A DNA stretch of 64,000 bases from SAR86 cluster bacterium (GTDB taxonomy: Bacteria; Pseudomonadota; Gammaproteobacteria; Magnimaribacterales; Magnimaribacteraceae). This document shows positions 15,088-25,324 of this stretch, piece after piece (the first letter of the stretch is position 1; every line of letters starts with the position of its first letter). The notes under the pieces were generated by a model, which was not told the origin of the DNA, searched no databases, and was given only the letters and a program-made list of their open reading frames with translations. Where the stretch lies: contig JAKUUM010000003.1 of assembly GCA_022447065.1 (NCBI GenBank), positions 1 through 64,000 on the forward strand. The letters are read 5' to 3'. The position numbers and the translations under genes were made by a program.

Positions 15088-17316
15088 TTAAAATGAGTGC
15101 GTCAATTCAACACCCCAAGTCCTAGGTGCTCTTGCCATAGCATAACTCCATGCAGCTCCAGCAAAAACGTCATAACCTACAGTGAACCCATCTTCATTGG
15201 TAAGATTACGACCAAAGACACTTATTTTGGTATTGTCAATTTTACGATTGATTGAAACGTCTACTAAAGTTTGCTCTTCGTTAAAGGTTGTAGGTGTATT
15301 TAACTGGGAAACATGGTGTTCACCTATGAAATGAGCACTTGCTCTAACATAAGCTTCTCCTCTGGGTATCGAAGGAAAACTATAAGTACCGCCTAGAGTC
15401 CAAGTTAATTGAGGAGCTCGTAATGGTTCAAGGTAGGAGTAGTCAGCATCGACACCAGAGCCAGTAAAATCTGCAAAAAATTCTCCGAATTCTGCATGCA
15501 AAGAGCCCAGGTTTGCATCAATTGAAAAGTTTTCGGTGACAAGGGCATGAAGCTCTATCTCAACTCCCCTGAAAGTAGCTTCCGCTACGTTTGCAGCTAC
15601 GGTAGACCTACCTAAGGCCGCACTTGCATCCACTACGTCAACATCAATTTGCTTATCCTCATAATCCATGGAAAATACAGTAAAGTTAAAGTGTATTCTG
15701 TTATCCCTAAGGGTTGTCTTAATTCCAAATTCTGTATTTGTAACTGTTTCAGGGCCGTAAGGTACCGTTGCAGAGTTTAAACTTCCCCATCTGCCGTTAA
15801 AGCCTCCACTCCTGTACCCTTGGGAATACAGGGCATATATCATGACATCAGGGTTTACTTGATATTTAAGCGCAGCTTTGGGTGTAAACTTAGTCCAATC
15901 GGCATTTGCATCTGTTTTTAGATTAGGACAAGCCGGATAACCACCATCACAAGCCTGAGACCTTTTTTCCTCGTCTATACTCCTTCCACCTACAGTAAGT
16001 GTCAGATTATCATTCAATTGATAATCCAATTCAAAGAAATAAGCTATAGAATCAGTTTCTTGTTGCGTTGTTGCATAAATCGGAATAACTGTCAAAGGAT
16101 CTGTCGTCGGTATTACACCAAATAAATCATAAAACCCAATAAAACTAACGAGGTCAATTCTATATTCTGAGTCCCATTTATAGACCCCAGCAACGTAGTT
16201 GTAAGGACCGTCTAAATCAGAGGTTACACGAAATTCATGACTGGTTTGTTCGTAAGAAGCGGGACGAGAAGTATGATAGAGAGGTAAAGGAGTACCATCC
16301 CAATCTTGATAAACTTCTTCATCAGTGGTCTTGTGACCTAAGATATAATCAAATTTCATTGTATCTGATATATCCCAACGCAACTCTACAATGCTGGTGT
16401 CACTATCAAAAGAAGCATTTCTTCGGTTTGCTTCATCATTATAAACCTGGTATCTATCTCCACTTTGGGGAATACCAATTCCAGGTGAACATTGACTGTA
16501 AACAGCACACCACCAAGTCGTTGCGCCGCCCAGGTTGAGTGCCGTATGGGCATCTTGATCTTGTTCTTCTATTGTATGAGTTACCTCTATCTCAAGATCG
16601 TCTTGTGGGTTAAATAACACATTAAAAGTAGCTTGAGTATACTCAGAGCGACCTAAATCTTGATTGTCAACAAGATTGGTAAGGAATCCTTCGGCTTGTT
16701 CTCTTCTAGTAAGGCTTACCTTTCCAGCAGCATTATCAGACAATGCGAAATTAAAAACTCCTTCTACATTTGTTGTATCGTAGTCACCAAAGCTAATTCT
16801 CACTTTACCGCCTGTCTCCCCTGTTGGTTTAGACCTAGTAAGGTGAATGACTCCGGCAACAGTGTTTCTACCAAACAGGGTGCCTTGAGGACCTCTTAAT
16901 ATTTCAACTCGCTCCAAATCAATTACTTTGAGCATGGCTCCTGAATTAGCCCCAATAAATACTCCATCTAAGTAAACGCCTGTTGTGGGATCAAAATTCT
17001 TTTCAACATCTGAAACACCGATGCCTCTGATAAAAATAGCAGTCGGGCTACCAGGTCCTTGTTGCAAATCATCTATAAGTAGACTAGGCGAGTCCGCAGC
17101 TAGATCTCTTATATCTACAGCAAATCTATCAGCAACATCAGCTTCAGACAAAGCACTTATTGAAAGGGCTGTATCTTGAATGTTTTCTTCCCTTTTTCTA
17201 GCTGTAACAACTATTTCTTCTAATTCAAAAGCAGATTCAGCTACTGCTGAAACAGCTGGATAATAAAATAACACTAAAGCCAAAGATAAAATTACTTTCA
17301 CAAAATTTTCTTTCAT
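15088..17316 (-). CDS. TonB-dependent outer-membrane receptor
   Basis: 742 aa. A signal peptide (hydrophobic 8-25) is followed by FELEEIVVTARKREENIQDT, the usual proteobacterial start of the plug domain, with GVYLDGVFIGANSGAMLKV and ERVEILRGPQGTLFGRNTVAG in the plug. A long beta-barrel follows, ending in the aromatic F of LTHSF. It imports an unknown ligand. A GGAGA ribosome site lies before the ATG. Immediate linkage to a monooxygenase/SDR/esterase set suggests that it brings in their substrate. Confidence 0.92.
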   Translation of the reverse strand: MKENFVKVILSLALVLFYYPAVSAVAESAFELEEIVVTARKREENIQDTALSISALSEADVADRFAVDIRDLAADSPSLLIDDLQQGPGSPTAIFIRGIGVSDVEKNFDPTTGVYLDGVFIGANSGAMLKVIDLERVEILRGPQGTLFGRNTVAGVIHLTRSKPTGETGGKVRISFGDYDTTNVEGVFNFALSDNAAGKVSLTRREQAEGFLTNLVDNQDLGRSEYTQATFNVLFNPQDDLEIEVTHTIEEQDQDAHTALNLGGATTWWCAVYSQCSPGIGIPQSGDRYQVYNDEANRRNASFDSDTSIVELRWDISDTMKFDYILGHKTTDEEVYQDWDGTPLPLYHTSRPASYEQTSHEFRVTSDLDGPYNYVAGVYKWDSEYRIDLVSFIGFYDLFGVIPTTDPLTVIPIYATTQQETDSIAYFFELDYQLNDNLTLTVGGRSIDEEKRSQACDGGYPACPNLKTDANADWTKFTPKAALKYQVNPDVMIYALYSQGYRSGGFNGRWGSLNSATVPYGPETVTNTEFGIKTTLRDNRIHFNFTVFSMDYEDKQIDVDVVDASAALGRSTVAANVAEATFRGVEIELHALVTENFSIDANLGSLHAEFGEFFADFTGSGVDADYSYLEPLRAPQLTWTLGGTYSFPSIPRGEAYVRASAHFIGEHHVSQLNTPTTFNEEQTLVDVSINRKIDNTKISVFGRNLTNEDGFTVGYDVFAGAAWSYAMARAPRTWGVELTHSF

Positions 17317-17542
17317 ATCTCCTCTCCCCTTGGAACTATAAAACTAAAAATAAAAAACCAAGAGAGGACTATAGAACTACTCAAGAAATAGTGCAAGTAA
17401 ACAAAAACATCCATTATTTATCAGTTACTGAAGTACCTAGAAAATTAACCAATTCTCAATATTTGAAACAGAAATAAGAAGTGTTTCCATCTAAAAAACA
17501 AGTTGTAAAACACTGAAAATCTTACGGGAAAAGGTTAAGGAT

Positions 17543-17618
17543 TGGAGCGGGAAACTGAGTTCGAGCCGGTGACTTATACCTTGGCTCGGTTTCGCTCTAC
17601 CAATTGAGCTATTCTCGC
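17543..17618 (-). pseudogene. Decayed tRNA-Gly copy
   Basis: 76 nt aligning over its whole length, including CCA, with the tRNA-Gly at 2685-2760. Damage: an acceptor-stem A-C mismatch (GCGAGAA against TTTCCCGC), anticodon loop GAGCCAA in which the universal U33 is now A, T loop CTCGAAC in place of TTCGAAC, and mismatches in the T and anticodon stems. It cannot be a normal tRNA. It lies in the 411-bp gap 17317-17727; the rest of that gap shows no other feature to me. Confidence 0.85.
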
Positions 17619-17727
17619 ATGATTACGAAGCAGTATTCTAAAGATTAATTTTAAAAGCTGCACCAGAAGTTACAACATTAAAGAACCAATCAGTTTAGAA
17701 TAAAAAACAAAAAAGTCAGGAAACAAC

Positions 17728-18504
17728 ATGGGTCGTGTTACAAACAAAGTAGCCATTATCACTGGAGCTGCCTCTGGGCTAGGTAAAGCTGATGCCATGT
17801 TACTGTCAGAGGAAGGGGCAAAGTTAGTGCTGTCGGATATCAACGTAGATGAAGGCAAGCGCGTCGCCCGGGAATGTAGAAATGATGCCCTATTTTTTGA
17901 GCAAGATGTTAGCAAAGAATCTTCCTGGCCAGATCTCATCGCAACAACAATAGCTGAGTTTGGCCGATTGGATGTCCTGGTTAATAATGCAGGGATAGCT
18001 ACTATTGGAAATATAGAATCTACTTCCACCGATCAATGGCATGAGGTCCTTAGAGTTAATCTGGATAGTACTTTTTTTGGCTGCCGTACTGCTATTCCAG
18101 CGATGTCTAAATCTGGCGGTGGGTCCATCATTAACATGTCTTCTACTACAGCTCTCGTTGGTTTATCACCTTATCTTGCCTATTCAGCTGCAAAAGGTGG
18201 AATACGTTCAATGACTAAATCAATCGCAATGCATTGCCACGAACAGAAAAATGGCATTCGTTGTAACTCGATTCATCCTGGTAGTATATTAACTCCCATG
18301 GTACACAATGCTCTTGAGACTCTTGCCGGTATCAAATTAAAGGAGCAAGAAGACCCTGAGGCTACACGCAAGGCGATGGGAATTGGTGAACCTCTAGATG
18401 TAGCTAACTTGGTATTGTTTCTAGCTTCAGAAGAATCTAAACACATCAATGGGGCTGAGCTGGTGATCGATAATGCAGCCTCCATCGGAGATATATCCCG
18501 ATGA
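17728..18504 (+). CDS. Short-chain dehydrogenase/reductase
   Basis: 258 aa classical SDR with TGAASGLG at 12-19, NNAG at 86-89, S139, and Y152-SAA-K156. It most resembles cyclohexanol- or hydroxysteroid-type SDRs in general, but the substrate cannot be named. It overlaps the following VOC gene by 4 bp (ATGA), so both are co-translated. GC in its first part is near 52-55%, well above the roughly 38-40% of neighbours, suggesting recent transfer. It sits between the decayed tRNA-Gly and the Rieske gene. Confidence 0.88.
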   Translation: MGRVTNKVAIITGAASGLGKADAMLLSEEGAKLVLSDINVDEGKRVARECRNDALFFEQDVSKESSWPDLIATTIAEFGRLDVLVNNAGIATIGNIESTSTDQWHEVLRVNLDSTFFGCRTAIPAMSKSGGGSIINMSSTTALVGLSPYLAYSAAKGGIRSMTKSIAMHCHEQKNGIRCNSIHPGSILTPMVHNALETLAGIKLKEQEDPEATRKAMGIGEPLDVANLVLFLASEESKHINGAELVIDNAASIGDISR

Positions 18505-18947
18505 ACATAACCGGACTGGTACATGTCAATATTAACTGTAGCGACTTTGATCGCTCTCTGCGGTTCTATGAATTACTGGGCTTCCAGAAAGTAATCGATG
18601 TACCCCCAAAAAATACACTTGAAGTGGCTGCTGCGGTAGGCATGCCACCTTACACTGTAAAGGGTGCGTTGTTAATTTTGCAAAACTCCAAAACTCCTTT
18701 GATGATAGATCTACTTGAATGGCAAGAACCTACTGATAACAGACCGCCTTACCCGAATCTTTATCATTTAGGTATTGCCCGGGTTGCGCTTTCCACTAAT
18801 GACCTTGATTCTGATGTTGCTTTTCTTAAATCAGAAGGAGTTGAGTTTCTCTCAAATCCAGCCACGGTAAAAATTGAAAATCAACCAGAAACACGTTTTG
18901 TCTGCTTCAAAGATCCGGATGGTACAATCCTGGAGTTGGTTGAATAA
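18501..18947 (+). CDS. VOC-superfamily (glyoxalase/dioxygenase-like) protein
   Basis: 148 aa, two beta-alpha-beta-beta-beta modules. Each module begins with the usual pattern: VHVNINCSDFDRSLRFYELLGF at about 6-27 and LGIARVALSTNDLDSDVAFLKSEG further on, ending in FKDPDGTILELVE with the metal-binding Glu. VOC enzymes include glyoxalases, isomerases and extradiol dioxygenases. It overlaps the SDR start-stop and belongs to the same GC-richer pair; the substrate is unknown. Confidence 0.85.
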   Translation: MNITGLVHVNINCSDFDRSLRFYELLGFQKVIDVPPKNTLEVAAAVGMPPYTVKGALLILQNSKTPLMIDLLEWQEPTDNRPPYPNLYHLGIARVALSTNDLDSDVAFLKSEGVEFLSNPATVKIENQPETRFVCFKDPDGTILELVE

Positions 18948-19025
18948 TTTTATATATCTGTTAGGAAGATAGTTATAGCACAGAGATTTGAATAGATCTT
19001 CTTAAAAGTATTAGAATTACTACTC

Positions 19026-20246
19026 ATGCAAAAGAAAGAACAAGTTCGACTACTCAAAGGCCTCATTTCTTATTTGGATTCTGGTGGCAATGTGGATGCG
19101 GGAGGTATTATGCAAAATCCTCCTGATACTTATACCTGTGAAAAGCGGTTTTCAAAAGAATGGAACAAGTTCTTTAGAGATTATCCCCAAATAGTTGGCA
19201 TGACTGGAGATCTGGCAGAACCAGGCACTTTTTTTACTCGCGAAGATTTTGGTATTCCGATATTGGCCACTAGAGATGAGCAAGGCAATTTTAGAGCTTT
19301 TGCTAATGTTTGTGCTCATAGAGGGGTAATTGTTGAAAATGAAAAGAAAGGACAGAAAACTAAGTTCTCTTGTCCATTTCATGGTTGGACCTATGACAAC
19401 TCTGGAAAACTTATTGGGTATCCCAAACCAGATCATTTTGGAGAAATTGATAAGACCTGTTATGGACTGAAAGAATTACCTTCCAAAGAACAATACGGTC
19501 TTTTATGGGTACATCCAAATCCAAAAGGTGAAATAGATTTGAACGTCCTTTTCGGAAGTCAATTGATGGAAGAATTTGAGGCTTGGGGATTTCAAGACTT
19601 AGTTCTAACTCATGAAGAAGATTATATAACTGAGATGAATTGGAAGCTCGCTATAGATACTTTCGGCGAGACTTACCACTTTCCAACTTTACATAAAAAT
19701 AGCCTCTTAAATTCTTTTCATGGGAACGTTCAAATGTTTGATTCTTTTAAAAGAAATGCACGCTTAACGCTATGCAAAAGAGAGATCGATTCCATGAAAA
19801 CCGAACCCGTTGATAACTGGCACATTTGTCGAGGTGCTTTTCCTGTTTATTTCTTATTTCCCAACACTATATTAAATGTAAGTGATACAGGGATTATCTT
19901 GGTTAGAGAGTACCCCTTAGACCTGTCGCCACATAGAAGTGTTTCGAGAGTATCTTTTTACTTCTGGCCACGAGTTATTGAATATCTAAAAGAGGCTAAC
20001 ATTGTTCTTGATGAGATGCATAAAAATGAAACTATGCAAGCTCATGGAGTAGAGAACCCTTATCTAGGTTTTGGAGCAATAATTAGGGATGAAGATTACG
20101 TGGTAGCGGCTGCTTCTCATAAAGGTCTTCGATCTGGAACTATTGATCATATAACTTTTGGTAAAAATGAGCCCGCCCTGCACCATTATCACAATGCTTT
20201 TAGAGAAGCATTGGACATGGAACCTTTACCACTGATTAAGCTTTAA
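19026..20246 (+). CDS. Rieske aromatic-ring-hydroxylating oxygenase, alpha subunit
   Basis: 406 aa. The Rieske [2Fe-2S] site is C96-A-H98 and C116-PF-H119 with W121, and the mononuclear iron site includes H218 and H223 in ETYHFPTLH. It would insert oxygen into an aromatic, sterol or carnitine-like substrate and needs a separate reductase, which is not visible nearby. The first codons and the 27 bp upstream recur at 2809-2875 beside the intact tRNA-Gly. Its 3' end overlaps the convergent glcB by 11 bp. Confidence 0.9.
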   Translation: MQKKEQVRLLKGLISYLDSGGNVDAGGIMQNPPDTYTCEKRFSKEWNKFFRDYPQIVGMTGDLAEPGTFFTREDFGIPILATRDEQGNFRAFANVCAHRGVIVENEKKGQKTKFSCPFHGWTYDNSGKLIGYPKPDHFGEIDKTCYGLKELPSKEQYGLLWVHPNPKGEIDLNVLFGSQLMEEFEAWGFQDLVLTHEEDYITEMNWKLAIDTFGETYHFPTLHKNSLLNSFHGNVQMFDSFKRNARLTLCKREIDSMKTEPVDNWHICRGAFPVYFLFPNTILNVSDTGIILVREYPLDLSPHRSVSRVSFYFWPRVIEYLKEANIVLDEMHKNETMQAHGVENPYLGFGAIIRDEDYVVAAASHKGLRSGTIDHITFGKNEPALHHYHNAFREALDMEPLPLIKL

Positions 20247-22401
20247 CCTTTAACCTAGTTTCATGAAGGATAGGCTCGGTATAACCACTAGGTTGTGCTC
20301 TTCCTTTAAAAACTAAATCGCAAGCTGCTTGAAATGCATAGCCATCATAGCCCGGTGCCATGTTGATGTAGTCAGGATCAGCCATATTTTGTTGATCCAC
20401 AACTAAAGCCATTTTCTTCATGGTGTCCATCACTTGGTCCTCTGTGCATAAGCCATGATGTAACCAATTAGCCATGTGTTGGCTGGAAATACGACAAGTG
20501 GCCCTGTCTTCCATAAGACCTACATTGTTTATATCAGGAACCTTTGAACAACCAACTCCCTGATCAATCCACCTCACTACATAGCCCAAAATACCTTGGG
20601 CATTGTTATCCATTTCTTCTTGTTTTTCTTTGTCGGTTAAAGAACTTGGATCTTCTAACAATGGAATAGTCAAAATGTCATCTATGCTAGCTTCAGTCCT
20701 GGATAGAAGTTTTTCTTGAGCTTTTGGAACAGAAATCTGATGATAATGGATAGCGTGCAAAGTAGCTGCGGTGGGAGAAGGTACCCAAGCGCAATTTGCG
20801 CCAGCTTCGGGGTGAACACTTTTACTTTTATACATGCCTAACATTTCGTCTGGCATTGGCCACATTCCTTTTCCTATTTGTGCCTTACCTTTAAAACCGG
20901 CTTCAAGGCCTTTATCGACATTCCAATCTTCATAAGCATTTATCCAAGGTTGTTGTTTCATTAAAGCTTTAGGAATCATAGGACCAGCCTCCATGCTGGT
21001 ATGAATCTCATCTCCAGTTCTATCCAAGAAACCTGTATTAATAAATATTACTCTGTCCTTAGCCACTTTAATGCACTCTTTTAGATTTATGGTTGTTCTG
21101 CGCTCTTCATCCATGATGCCGATCTTTACCGTTAGAGGTTTAAGTTTTAATGCTTTTTCAACAGCTTCAAAAAGGTCGCAAGTAAACTGAACCTCATCGG
21201 GTCCATGCATTTTTGGCTTAACTATATAAACGCTACCCGAACGAGAATTAGTCATAGAGTTATTTCCTTCTAAATCATGTTTAGCAATGCATATGGTGAA
21301 CATAGCGTCCAAAATTCCCTCTGGTATTTCATTTCCATTTTTATCTAAAATTGCTAGATTGGTCATGAGATGACCAACATTTCTGACTAGAAGAAGGCTT
21401 CTCCCTGGTAGTTCAAACTGGCTACCAGAAGGGTCGCTATAATTTCTATCAGGATTCAGTTCTCGAGTCATTTGAGAATCATCCTTAACAAATGTTTCCC
21501 TTAAATCTCCTTTCATAAGTCCAAGCCAATTTCTGTATACAGTTACTTTGTCTTCAGCATCAACAGCTGCGACTGAATCTTCACAGTCTTGAATGGTAGT
21601 AATGGCAGATTCAAGCAAGATATCTTTAATACCAGCAGCATCATCTCTGCCCACATAATCTTCTCTATCTACTTGAATTTCTAAATGTAAGTTATTGTTT
21701 TTTAATAGTATAACTGAAGGGTTATCGGGCTCTCCTTTATAACCAATAAATTTATCATTTTCTCTTAGTTTCACTTTTGATTGGTTAGAAAGAGTTATCT
21801 CTAAAGACCTATCAATTATTTGGAAAGAGGTAACATCTTGGTAACTTCCTTCTGATAAAGGAACTGTTTCATTTAAAAAAGTTTTCGAAAATTCTATTAC
21901 CTTATCTCCTCTGACTGGGTTGTAAGTCCCACCTCTCTCAGCTCCCCCATCTTCAGAAATCATATCTGTGCCATACAGGGCATCATATAAGCTTCCCCAT
22001 CTGGCATTAGCTGCATTTAAAGAAAATCTTGCATTCATAATAGGCACTACCAATTGTGGACCTGCTATTTCGCTTATCTCCGGATCTACTCCTGAAGTTG
22101 TTATTTGAAAGTCATGCGTTTCATCAACCCAATAACCAATTTCCCTTAGAAAAGATTTGTACTCTTGATGGTCATGTATTAGACCTTTTTTACTAAGATG
22201 CCAATTATCAATTTTTTTCTGGAGATTTTCCCTAAAAGTAAGAAGCGACCTATTTTTTTGAGAAAAGTCCTCAACAATTTTATTAAATGTTGCCCAAAAT
22301 TCTTCATGGGTTACATTTAGACCAGGTAAAATCTCATCGACTAAAAGGTTGTCTAATACCTTGGCTACCTGCAAATCACCGTACTGAATTCTTTCAGTCA
22401 T
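20236..22401 (-). CDS. glcB: Malate synthase G
   Basis: 721 aa, the full length of the monomeric G isoform. It condenses glyoxylate with acetyl-CoA to malate. Family segments include [19 protein letters not shown] near 130, [20 protein letters not shown] near 380-400, and the C-terminal [15 protein letters not shown] block. The window has no isocitrate lyase, so the glyoxylate may come from glycolate or other sources. Convergent overlap of 11 bp with the Rieske gene; divergent from the OadA-like gene across about 100 bp. Confidence 0.95.
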   Translation of the reverse strand: MTERIQYGDLQVAKVLDNLLVDEILPGLNVTHEEFWATFNKIVEDFSQKNRSLLTFRENLQKKIDNWHLSKKGLIHDHQEYKSFLREIGYWVDETHDFQITTSGVDPEISEIAGPQLVVPIMNARFSLNAANARWGSLYDALYGTDMISEDGGAERGGTYNPVRGDKVIEFSKTFLNETVPLSEGSYQDVTSFQIIDRSLEITLSNQSKVKLRENDKFIGYKGEPDNPSVILLKNNNLHLEIQVDREDYVGRDDAAGIKDILLESAITTIQDCEDSVAAVDAEDKVTVYRNWLGLMKGDLRETFVKDDSQMTRELNPDRNYSDPSGSQFELPGRSLLLVRNVGHLMTNLAILDKNGNEIPEGILDAMFTICIAKHDLEGNNSMTNSRSGSVYIVKPKMHGPDEVQFTCDLFEAVEKALKLKPLTVKIGIMDEERRTTINLKECIKVAKDRVIFINTGFLDRTGDEIHTSMEAGPMIPKALMKQQPWINAYEDWNVDKGLEAGFKGKAQIGKGMWPMPDEMLGMYKSKSVHPEAGANCAWVPSPTAATLHAIHYHQISVPKAQEKLLSRTEASIDDILTIPLLEDPSSLTDKEKQEEMDNNAQGILGYVVRWIDQGVGCSKVPDINNVGLMEDRATCRISSQHMANWLHHGLCTEDQVMDTMKKMALVVDQQNMADPDYINMAPGYDGYAFQAACDLVFKGRAQPSGYTEPILHETRLKVKA

Positions 22402-22504
22402 TGTTTTCTTGTTTTAATTAACTATGGATTGCTATTTTCATATTTTTTTATAGCTTAAAAGAGTATATCCTAGTATTTCAAAATCAAGCTATGACGGAAA
22501 AAAA

Positions 22505-23845
22505 ATGCCAAAAGTAGGTATTACTGAAGTAGTCCTCAGGGACGGTCATCAATCCCTACTGGCAACAAGATTCACTCTTGCTGACATGCTTCCCATCGCT
22601 AAAGAACTTGACCAGGTTGGATACTGGTCAATTGAATCTTGGGGTGGAGCTACCTTTGACTCTTGTATTAGATATCTTGATGAAGACCCTTGGGAGAGAT
22701 TAAGAGCTTTAAAAAAAGCCATGCCCAACACTCAACAACAAATGCTTCTTAGAGGGCAAAATCTTGTTGGCTATAAACATTATTCTAATGAAGTAGTCGC
22801 TTTGTTTATTCAAAAAGCCTCAGAAAATGGCATAGATGTTTTTAGAATTTTTGATGCTCTGAATGATTTTAATAATATTGAATTTTCAATAAAACAAGTA
22901 AAGGAAAATGGAAAGCATGCGCAAGGAGCAATGGCTTACACCACTAGCCCCGTGCATAATTTAACAACTTGGTTAGATTACGCAAAAAAGGTTGAAGATT
23001 CTGGAGCAGATTCCTTTGCTATAAAAGATATGGCGGGCATTCTTAAGCCTTATGACGCCTTTGAGTTGATTACAAGTCTAAAACAAAATATTTCTATACC
23101 CATACATATGCAATGTCACGCAACAACTGGAATGTCTACTGCTTCAAACTTAAAGGCAATTGAAGCGGGGATAGATAACATTGATACGTCTATATCTTCC
23201 ATGAGCATGACCTACGGACATTCTGCCACCGAAACGCTCATCAGCATGTTTCAAGGGAGAGACCAAGATTTTGGCTTGGATATCAGCCTGTTAGGAAAAA
23301 TCTCAGATTATTTTAAAGCCATTAGGGAAAAATATTCAGAATTCGAAGGAACCCTCAAGGGCATCGATTCTTCGATGTTGGTCAAGCAAGTCCCTGGAGG
23401 AATGCTCTCTAACTTAGAATCACAATTAAAGTCTATTAATCAAGAGGATAAATTAGAAGAGATCAAAAATGAGATCCCTAGAGTGAGAGAAGATTTTGGT
23501 TTCCCTCCTCTGGTCACTCCAGTTTCTCAAATTATAGGCGCGCAGTCTCTGCTGAACGTGACTGAAAATAGCAGATATGCAAGCTTGACTTCTGAGACAA
23601 AGAAACTTTTGCTTGGCGCTTATGGGAAATTACCTGGCACTATCAATAAAGAAATTTTAGACAAAGCTTCTAATAGTCCTCCAGAAGAGGAAATAGAAAA
23701 AAATATAAGAGAGATTAAAGAAGAATTTAAAAGTCTTTGCCAAGAAAGTGATTTACCAGATTTATCAGAAGACTTAGAAAGCTTATTAACTTATATCCTC
23801 TTTCCAAACATTGCCATAATTTTTTTTAAAGGAAGAAATTTTTAA
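22505..23845 (+). CDS. OadA/transcarboxylase-5S-like carboxyltransferase without biotin domain
   Basis: 446 aa carboxyltransferase TIM barrel: LRDGHQSLLATR (11-22), the carboxylated lysine region IKDMAG (K174), HMQCHATTGM (201-210) and TYGHSATE, then the conserved post-barrel domain to LTYILFPNIA. OadA and PycB proteins normally continue for about 150 aa to a biotinyl MKM domain; this one stops at that junction. Either the biotin carrier is a separate protein, as for transcarboxylase 5S, or the gene is truncated by the convergent SDR that ends 15 bp later. The first His of the usual HxH metal pair appears as Q203. Confidence 0.8.
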   Translation: MPKVGITEVVLRDGHQSLLATRFTLADMLPIAKELDQVGYWSIESWGGATFDSCIRYLDEDPWERLRALKKAMPNTQQQMLLRGQNLVGYKHYSNEVVALFIQKASENGIDVFRIFDALNDFNNIEFSIKQVKENGKHAQGAMAYTTSPVHNLTTWLDYAKKVEDSGADSFAIKDMAGILKPYDAFELITSLKQNISIPIHMQCHATTGMSTASNLKAIEAGIDNIDTSISSMSMTYGHSATETLISMFQGRDQDFGLDISLLGKISDYFKAIREKYSEFEGTLKGIDSSMLVKQVPGGMLSNLESQLKSINQEDKLEEIKNEIPRVREDFGFPPLVTPVSQIIGAQSLLNVTENSRYASLTSETKKLLLGAYGKLPGTINKEILDKASNSPPEEEIEKNIREIKEEFKSLCQESDLPDLSEDLESLLTYILFPNIAIIFFKGRNF

Positions 23846-23860
23846 ATTTTATCAATTCCC

Positions 23861-24640
23861 TTATCTTGATCCCTGGCCATCATCAATCTTAATAAAAGTT
23901 CCAGTTACACATTCTGAGGAAGGGGACACAAGAAATAATAGGGTCGAGTCCATTTGTGCAGGATCGCATATACGCTTTCTGGGAAATCCCTGACTTATAT
24001 CTCCTATCCTTTCAATCATTCCATCAAGCATCTCTGAAGAAAAACAGCCAGGGGCAATGCAATTAACATTAATATTGTAACTGGCCCATTCGGTTGCTAA
24101 GGCTTCAGTTAACCTAACAATACTAGCTTTAGTAATTGAATAAAGAGAAGCAGCTGAATTAGGTGTAGTATTAAAAGCAGCCATCGAAGCTATATTAACC
24201 ATTCTTCCAGGCATTTTTTTTTCAATGAGCCTTCTTGCTACTTCATTTGAAAGAAGATATGGACCAACTAAATTTGTGTCCACAACGCTATCAATCAGTT
24301 CATCAGACTGTTTGATCGCCCATTGAGCATCTGGTATGCCCGCGTTGTTAATCAAAGTGTTAACAGTACCCAAACTATCTTCAGCCTTTTGGACTGCATT
24401 TCTAATGCTTTGTCGATCTACCATATCTACAGGAATCGGTTCACAAATTCCGCCATCCTCTCTAATTTCTTTTGCAAGTGCTTCTAATCTTTCAACTCTC
24501 CTTGCTGAGATAGCTACCTTGGCACCACATTTCGCTAATACCTTAGCAAAACGATAACCCAAACCTGATGAGGCTCCAGTAACTAGTGCCACTTGGTTAC
24601 TTAGGTCAAGAGAAAAATTAGGATTTGAAAAATTTGTCAT
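23861..24640 (-). CDS. Short-chain dehydrogenase/reductase
   Basis: 259 aa classical SDR: TGASSGLG at 21-28, NNAG at 98-101, Y167-SIT-K171. C-terminal GTFIKIDDGQGSR replaces the usual VDGG. GGAAAAATT before the ATG gives the ribosome site. The substrate is not recognisable. Its stop is 15 bp from the convergent end of the OadA-like gene. Confidence 0.87.
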   Translation of the reverse strand: MTNFSNPNFSLDLSNQVALVTGASSGLGYRFAKVLAKCGAKVAISARRVERLEALAKEIREDGGICEPIPVDMVDRQSIRNAVQKAEDSLGTVNTLINNAGIPDAQWAIKQSDELIDSVVDTNLVGPYLLSNEVARRLIEKKMPGRMVNIASMAAFNTTPNSAASLYSITKASIVRLTEALATEWASYNINVNCIAPGCFSSEMLDGMIERIGDISQGFPRKRICDPAQMDSTLLFLVSPSSECVTGTFIKIDDGQGSR

Positions 24641-24651
24641 ATGAATTTTTC

Positions 24652-25239
24652 CTATTTACGAAATGTTAAAGAAAAGGTTACTGGAACTGATTTACTTATA
24701 CTGGGCAGACCTGCAATTATTCTTAGGGATTCGATTCCTTCCGATAACCCCAACCTCTCAACATTCATAAGTAGAGGTTCGGAACTAGCTACAGAGAAGG
24801 ATTGGTTATTCAATCTAGTAGTTTTAATTTTTACTTCTATAGGAAATTGTTTGCCCTTAAGTTCAAGTTCGCCTCTATATTTATTAACAAAAGAATTTCC
24901 TTCTTCCAGTAATAAAATTTTTTCTAACTCCACCTCCAGTCTAAAAAATGCTGTTGGGTAAATACCTGTTTCAAACAGAAGATTATTCATTCTTTCGTTG
25001 CGAATAGGTATTAGTGTTTCTACACTTCCTAGATTTACCTTAAGGAGAGCTTTTCCTTTATCTGTCACGCTTCCAGAAAGTGTTTTAAAAGTGTGAACCT
25101 CACCAATGTCAGAAGCTTTAATAGAGACAAAATTTAGCTTTGATTCTTCATTAACCAAATTCCAGTCAGAAAAAGAAGATGATGAAAAGAGAAGCAAAAG
25201 CCAGAAATATATTTGAGTCCTTACTGTTTGTTTAAACAT
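24652..25239 (-). CDS. YceI-family periplasmic protein
   Basis: 195 aa. A signal peptide with hydrophobic core IYFWLLLLFSSSSF is followed by the YceI lipocalin-like pattern: W-x-L-x-x-x-x-S-x-L-x-F near residue 26-37, RNERMNNLLFETGIYPTAFF in the centre, and alternating strands to the end. YceI proteins bind isoprenoid or other lipids in the periplasm. It lies 11 bp after the SDR start on the same strand, upstream of it in transcription. Confidence 0.82.
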   Translation of the reverse strand: MFKQTVRTQIYFWLLLLFSSSSFSDWNLVNEESKLNFVSIKASDIGEVHTFKTLSGSVTDKGKALLKVNLGSVETLIPIRNERMNNLLFETGIYPTAFFRLEVELEKILLLEEGNSFVNKYRGELELKGKQFPIEVKIKTTRLNNQSFSVASSEPLLMNVERLGLSEGIESLRIIAGLPSISKSVPVTFSLTFRK

Positions 25240-25324
25240 GTTTATTTAATTAAATTATCATATCTTAAACTCAAAAATAATTGGCAAGTAAATAATATTG
25301 CAAAATAAGATAAGATGTAAATTG

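Noticed and set aside
17543-17618. A second functional tRNA-Gly
   Set aside because: U33 is lost, the T loop and several stems are broken, and the acceptor stem has a mismatch; it is a pseudogene.
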